DNA from: Phoronis ovalis
Taxonomy: Eukaryota; Phoronida; Phoronidae
Direction of reading: 5' to 3'
Length of the DNA: 11,051 bases
Assembly: GCA_028565635.1 (NCBI GenBank)
Contig: JAOXYB010056911.1
Location: 1 to 11,051, forward strand
Positions within the stretch are counted from its first letter, which is position 1. The number at the start of each line of letters is the position of its first letter. A model generated the notes under the pieces. It did no database searches. It was given only the letters and a program-made list of their open reading frames with translations, and had not been told where the DNA came from. The position numbers and the translations under genes are program-made. Shown one piece after another: positions 7,756-11,051 of the stretch.

Positions 7756-8980
7756 AAACACAATACATATAGAAACATTACGAAAAGCGCTCACCTCCAG
7801 CAGGATTATCATCTTGTTATTCAGCTACATGTATAAGTCAAGCAAAAACAGATAGAGTTATTGTTTTAATTACTTTATGGCACCGAATAGAACAGGCCTT
7901 ATGTCCTAACTTCGATGTCACGTGGCCTGGGAGTGGATATTTTACACATGCAGGATGAACAGTCTAGTTTCATCTAATGAAACGGGAAGATAAAGATATG
8001 ATATTTCGTGTGGCATTATGTTCCTGGGGTTATCTACTACTTATAAAAGAAATTTATCAGCGAAGGAACAAAAAGAAATGTAATTTGTGCCCGCCTCATG
8101 TTACTTTTCGTTATACCCGCTGGAATATTTTGAAATATTTTAAATTATACGCAAATAAACCCTTGTTTAAGTGGAATGAACAGGCGGATAAGGCAGAAGC
8201 CCAAAGATACACAGGGTAGCACTAGAGTCCCCCACGTTCCTGAGAAAACACAATACTTTCTTCTGATTATAACTGCTTATACATGCCAAAACATGGCTAA
8301 ATATTTTGTTCCAGCAGAAGGAACAGTCAGGAATTTGAATATACACAGCGTATCATAAGCGTTCTGGCGCATTCCTAATTTATATATAGGTGTTCCCTGT
8401 GTAAAATAGCTTCTGATACAGTCTGATACCAAGGACACTAAATAAGTTCAATATTGAACCAATATGACACACAGTTATTAGTACAGCATATAAATGGTTC
8501 AACTGTAACAAAGATACAGAAAATCATGTAGCACAAAACACAGCGGTATATCCACTTACAATGTATGTACATCAAAATAAATGAATAACAGGGCTTACTC
8601 GATATATGAAAAGAATTATTACTCCAAAATAAGAAATAATTAATGGAAGAAGTGCATTTCTTTACTAAAAAAACTGAAATTAATTTTCCAAGCACATTTA
8701 ACAACAGAAATATCGCGCACTGACCAAAATTGTTTGGGGTCTAAATTAAAAATAAGAAGAGGTCGTTTTTTACATGCAAAATTACAGCATTAAAACTAGA
8801 TTCGTTGCTGCATAAGTTGGTACAATAATTTATTTTCAACTATATCTTGAAGTTAATAAAATTAGTTATAACTAATACATTGTCATCCAAAGTGTTACAT
8901 TTCGCGCTATTTATGCCACGATAATTGTGAACTGGGTGATATATAATCTAATGACCCACGTGTCAAATGACTTAATTTAG
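7756..8980. other. Stretch with no supported gene
   Basis: More than 1.2 kb. A lysine/arginine-rich frame at 7977-8219 (MKREDKDMIFRV...) and a minus-strand hydrophobic frame at 8438-8704 show no domain or credible splice context. From about 8360 the sequence is AT-rich and intron-like, up to the acceptors before the P/Q-rich exon. Confidence 0.35.
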
Positions 8981-9015
8981 GTCATTTTTCTAAGAATTTA
9001 TCACCATTTTTCAAG

Positions 9016-9434
9016 AACAATCGTGTACGTCCACAAAAACATCAAGCGTCACAGCCTCCGCAACAACCACAGCTACCGCAAGCGCCACAGGGACATCAAC
9101 AACCTCTGCAACAACCACAGTTTCCGCAAGCGCCTCAGGTATTTTTACAACCTCCGATACCACTACAGCTTCCGCAAGCGCCACAGGGACATCTACAGCC
9201 TCTGCAATTGCAACAACCACAGTTTCCGCAAGCGCCGCAGGGATATCCAGTGGTTCAACAACATTTACAACAGGTGCCAATGCCACTAATGCCTGTCCAA
9301 CAGCCTCAACTGATATATCAAGGACAATACCAGCAATATCCAGGAATGGGTCCAGCATACCAAGTGCCACCAGGGTATGGAATGCCATATCCGCCAATGG
9401 CTGTGCCACAAAACATGGGAGGCGTTCCGGCTTT
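9016..9434 (+). CDS. Large exon of a proline/glutamine-rich low-complexity protein (partial)
   Basis: Open frame of 139 codons plus 2 bases, clearly richer in G+C than its surroundings. It starts after the acceptor CCATTTTTCAAG (AG at 9014-9015); a second acceptor, TTTTTCTAAG at 8994, is in the same phase and would add seven codons. It ends at the donor GTAAGT (9435). The first half repeats QQPQ(L/F)PQAPQG(H/Y) at 9061, 9109, about 9163 and 9211; the second half reads QYQQYPGMGPAYQVPPGYG, then MPYPPMAVPQNMGGVPA. Such P/Q/G/Y tails occur in RNA-binding, annexin-like, opsin and secreted matrix proteins, so the function is open. The last 14 residues are the template of the three tail exons that follow. 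The opposite-strand and +1 frames over this exon are shadows of its CAA/CCA codons. Incoming phase 0 is compatible with the RRM exons upstream. Confidence 0.75.
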
Positions 9435-9619
9435 GTAAGTATATTAAAAACAATTTACATATATATCAGTGTGGAATCTTTTTTTGATAATTTTACGTCG
9501 AATGCATGAAATGTTCCAGTTTCAAGTATCTTTCGTTCTCCACCCCTTTGTCTGACTTACACGTTTTGTTTATGTAAGGGGTAATGTGCTTACTTATAAT
9601 ATTTGGATACAGTACTCTT

Positions 9620-9648
9620 AATAAATATTATATTTTAGCCTAAATAAA
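9620..9648 (+). promoter_or_regulatory. Two intronic AATAAA hexamers
   Basis: AATAAA at 9620-9625 and 9643-9648, about 185-210 bases past the stop codon that overlaps the donor at 9435. They could serve polyadenylation if the first intron of the array is retained. In AT-rich DNA this hexamer is common, so significance is uncertain. Confidence 0.3.
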
Positions 9649-9707
9649 TAATTTATATTTATTCGGATAGTATGACATTATATAATATACGTATGTAAAT
9701 GTTTTAG

Positions 9708-9761
9708 TTTACTAAACCCGCCAATGCATGAGCCACAATACATGGGAGGCGTTCCGGCTAT
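9708..9761 (+). CDS. Tail exon A, 18 residues
   Basis: Acceptor GTTTTAG at 9707, donor GTTAGT at 9762. One base completes the codon split at 9433-9434; then LLNPPMHEPQYMGGVPA is read, and AT is left for the next exon. The length of 54 nt keeps the frame whether the exon is included or skipped. Compared with exon C it differs at six of 54 bases. The donor GTTAGT is weaker than the GTGAGT of exons B and C, and LLN replaces LPN. Reading through the donor gives a stop five codons into the intron (ATG TTA GTA TGC TAA). Confidence 0.75.
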
Positions 9762-9924
9762 GTTAGTATGCTAATTGCTTTCTTGATTGCATTTTGTTGA
9801 ATGTGTGAATATTATTATCTATACCATAATTGTGTACTTTCACTATTTGTGGGCAATTTACTTAATTATAGTATTTTGGTACAGTACTCTTATTCAATAT
9901 TATATTACTTATTTCGCGTCTTAG

Positions 9925-9978
9925 TTTACCAAACTCGCAAATGCATGTGCCCCAAAACATAGCCGGCGTTCCGGCTAT
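9925..9978 (+). CDS. Tail exon B, 18 residues
   Basis: Acceptor GCGTCTTAG at 9924, donor GTGAGT at 9979. It reads LPNSQMHVPQNIAGVPA in the same phase as exon A, 54 nt long. It differs from A and C mainly at SQ for PP and IA for MG, the most diverged protein copy, yet is still free of stops and keeps both splice sites. Reading into the intron gives ATG TGA at once. Confidence 0.75.
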
Positions 9979-10187
9979 GTGAGTATATCAAATGAAATCT
10001 AAATGTATGAGTTTGAAATTACTGTCTTGACTACATTCGTTTAATATGTGGGTTTTTTCATTATTAAACAAACTTCCCTTATGCTATAATTTTGCATATG
10101 CACTATCTGTTTATGTTGGGGGTAATTTACTTAATTTTTGTTGGTACAGTATCCTTATTAAGCATTATATTATTTATTTCGTTTTAG

Positions 10188-10241
10188 TTTACCAAACCCG
10201 CCAATGCATGCGCCACAAAACATGGGAGGTGGTCAGGCTAT
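10188..10241 (+). CDS. Tail exon C, 18 residues
   Basis: Acceptor CGTTTTAG at 10187, donor GTGAGT at 10242. It reads LPNPPMHAPQNMGGGQA in the same phase and 54-nt length as A and B. The ending GGGQA departs from the GGVPA of the other copies. Reading through gives ATG TGA at once, so C could be the last coding exon if its donor is not used; otherwise the next acceptor-like site is at 10439. Confidence 0.75.
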
Positions 10242-10439
10242 GTGAGTACATCAAAAAGAAATCTAAATGTATATGAGTTTGGAATTCATTTCTTGATTAC
10301 ATTTCGTTGAATGCGTGCATTTGTCCAATATTAAAAAAATCTACCCCGTACCATAATGTTGTACTTACACTACTTGTTTACTTAGGAGGTAATTTACTAC
10401 AGTAATTGTATTAGATAAGGTATCATTTATTTTGCATAG

Positions 10440-10461
10440 AATACAGGGTGACACGAAATAA
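10440..10461 (+). CDS. Possible terminal coding segment
   Basis: After the acceptor CATTTATTTTGCATAG (10439) the frame left open by exon C continues as I-I-Q-G-D-T-K and stops at TAA (10459-10461). If spliced, this would give the tail a short unrelated ending derived from transposon-like sequence that starts at 10444. Very short, and supported only by phase and an acceptor. A variant polyadenylation hexamer ATTAAA lies at 10631-10636. Confidence 0.25.
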
Positions 10462-10470
10462 TGGGAACAC
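10444..10470. mobile_element. Mariner-like terminal sequence (single end)
   Basis: CAGGGTGACACGAAATAATG, directly preceded by TA (10442-10443), closely resembles the outer ends of many invertebrate mariner/IS630 elements (CAGGGTG-C-C-AAA style). I could not find the matching inverted end in the remaining 580 bases, and no transposase frame is present. It is either a truncated element or the edge of one extending beyond the window. Confidence 0.4.
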
Positions 10471-10874
10471 ATTTGGAGTACTAATTTTGTTCAGTTTTAA
10501 TTCTGCAGTAAGACGACGTATTATCAAATTCCTTTACAGTAATCCTAGAATGAACAGTATAATAACATTTTTTAGCTTTGTACTGTTTGGGCGAAAACTG
10601 TCGACATCATAAGCTACAAAATGGAGGCCAATTAAATGTCTGATTTGTTTCCAGTCATGTGATGCGGCTAGACACTTTCATTTCAAATGCATGGCGACAG
10701 GCATATCTTGCCTCTACGGAGCTGAAATGTTCACCTGAATGCTTGTCCTCTCACTTAAGACCATATTGCTAGTGACCTGTCTTATATGCAGAAAACAAAT
10801 GTATTCTACCACCACTCGTTCGTGATGTATAAGCAGTTGAATTTTTTGTGAGGTCATAAGGCTTCACACCTATC
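10471..10874. other. Non-coding stretch, possibly transposon body or 3' flank
   Basis: No open frame or family likeness. It may be internal sequence of the element beginning at 10444, or a 3' untranslated region of the P/Q-rich gene. Confidence 0.35.
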
Positions 10875-10908
10875 ATTATTATTATAATTATTATTATTAT
10901 TATTATTA

Positions 10909-10940
<32 letters not shown>

Positions 10941-10981
10941 GTTATTATTATTATTATTATTATTGTTATTATCATTATTAA

Positions 10982-11015
<34 letters not shown>

Positions 11016-11039
11016 GTTATTATTATTATTATTATTATA
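10875..11039. repeat. (ATT)n trinucleotide microsatellite
   Basis: About 165 bases of ATT/TTA triplets with few interruptions. G interruptions (TTG for TTA) fall at 10911, 10941, 10965 and 11016, spaced 30, 24 and 51 bases, all multiples of three, so the triplet phase is kept through most of the tract. Other breaks are ATAATT near 10884, ATC near 10973 and AATATT near 10980. The minus-strand poly-isoleucine frame across it is an artefact of the repeat. Confidence 0.95.
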
Positions 11040-11051
11040 AGCATATGCAAC

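Larger units (their letters stand above)
9395..10439 (+). repeat. Tandem intron-exon duplication array
   Basis: The unit is a short tail exon plus the following intron. Exon copies: the end of the 9016 exon, then 9708-9761, 9925-9978 and 10188-10241. The introns share blocks such as a GGGGTAATNTNCTTA-like element, GGTACAGTA(C/T)(T/C)CTTATT..ATATTAT, and endings like CGTTTTAG before TTTAC. Intron lengths are 273, 163, 209 and about 198. The intron after the last exon starts like the others (GTGAGTACATCAAA...AATCTAAATGTAT..GAGTTTG) but diverges near 10400. Exon spacings are 217 and 263 bases, so introns have drifted more than exons. Confidence 0.85.

Noticed and set aside
7977-8219. 80-codon frame beginning MKREDKDM
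   Set aside because: No domain, no signal peptide of normal form and no splice context; consistent with a chance open frame.
8438-8704. Minus-strand hydrophobic 88-codon frame
   Set aside because: AT-rich composition yields F/I/L/Y/C-rich shadows; no start context or family likeness.
9023-9289. Plus-strand frame rich in R, N and H overlapping the P/Q exon
   Set aside because: Shifted frame of the same repeats; it does not connect in phase to the tail exons.
9011-9409. Minus-strand 132-codon frame, valine/alanine-rich
   Set aside because: It is the reverse shadow of the repetitive CAA/CCA/CCG codons. The splice-site, phase and duplicated-exon evidence all support the + strand.
10769-11050. 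Minus-strand poly-isoleucine frame
   Set aside because: Translation of the (ATT)n microsatellite.

Overview
The window looks like nuclear DNA of an animal. It is AT-rich, has no long uninterrupted reading frames or bacterial-style gene packing, and carries short exons with consensus GT...AG splice sites, decayed transposons and a trinucleotide microsatellite. Several TACATGTA-like words, a MITE-style element and a CR1/jockey-like retroposon tail suggest a marine invertebrate, perhaps a mollusc or other lophotrochozoan. That placement is an impression, not a demonstration.

Coding content is on the + strand and split. Three short exon candidates lie in the left half (123-173, 3318-3380, 4969-5022). 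Each is open in a frame that starts and ends in phase 0 and sits between a pyrimidine-rich or plausible acceptor and a good donor. Joined in order, the second and third give an uninterrupted match to the first half of an RNA recognition motif (RRM): beta1, alpha1, then F-G-E-I-E-K-I-V-I. The right half holds a 139-codon proline/glutamine-rich exon (about 9016-9434). It is followed by three 54-nt exons (9708-9761, 9925-9978, 10188-10241) that are tandem copies of its last part. One gene, an RRM protein with a P/Q-rich tail, would explain both halves, but a promoter-like block at 7617-7755 leaves room for two genes.

The most unusual feature is the 3' tail. An intron-plus-exon unit has been tandemly duplicated. 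Every copy is phase-neutral (18 residues), and the splice donor of most copies contains an in-frame stop codon. Each exon can therefore either splice onward, adding a tail repeat, or terminate the protein at once.

The rest is mainly intronic or intergenic DNA with mobile-element debris: a 614-bp imperfect palindrome (322-935), a C-terminal remnant of a non-LTR retrotransposon (1151-1492), a pair of dispersed direct repeats (about 2733-2886 and 3722-3876), a 702-bp TA-flanked MITE with an unusual same-orientation array of AATAATCGCCCCC boxes (5495-6196), a mariner-like terminal sequence (from 10444) and an (ATT)n microsatellite (10875-11039). No tRNA, rRNA or CRISPR array was recognised.
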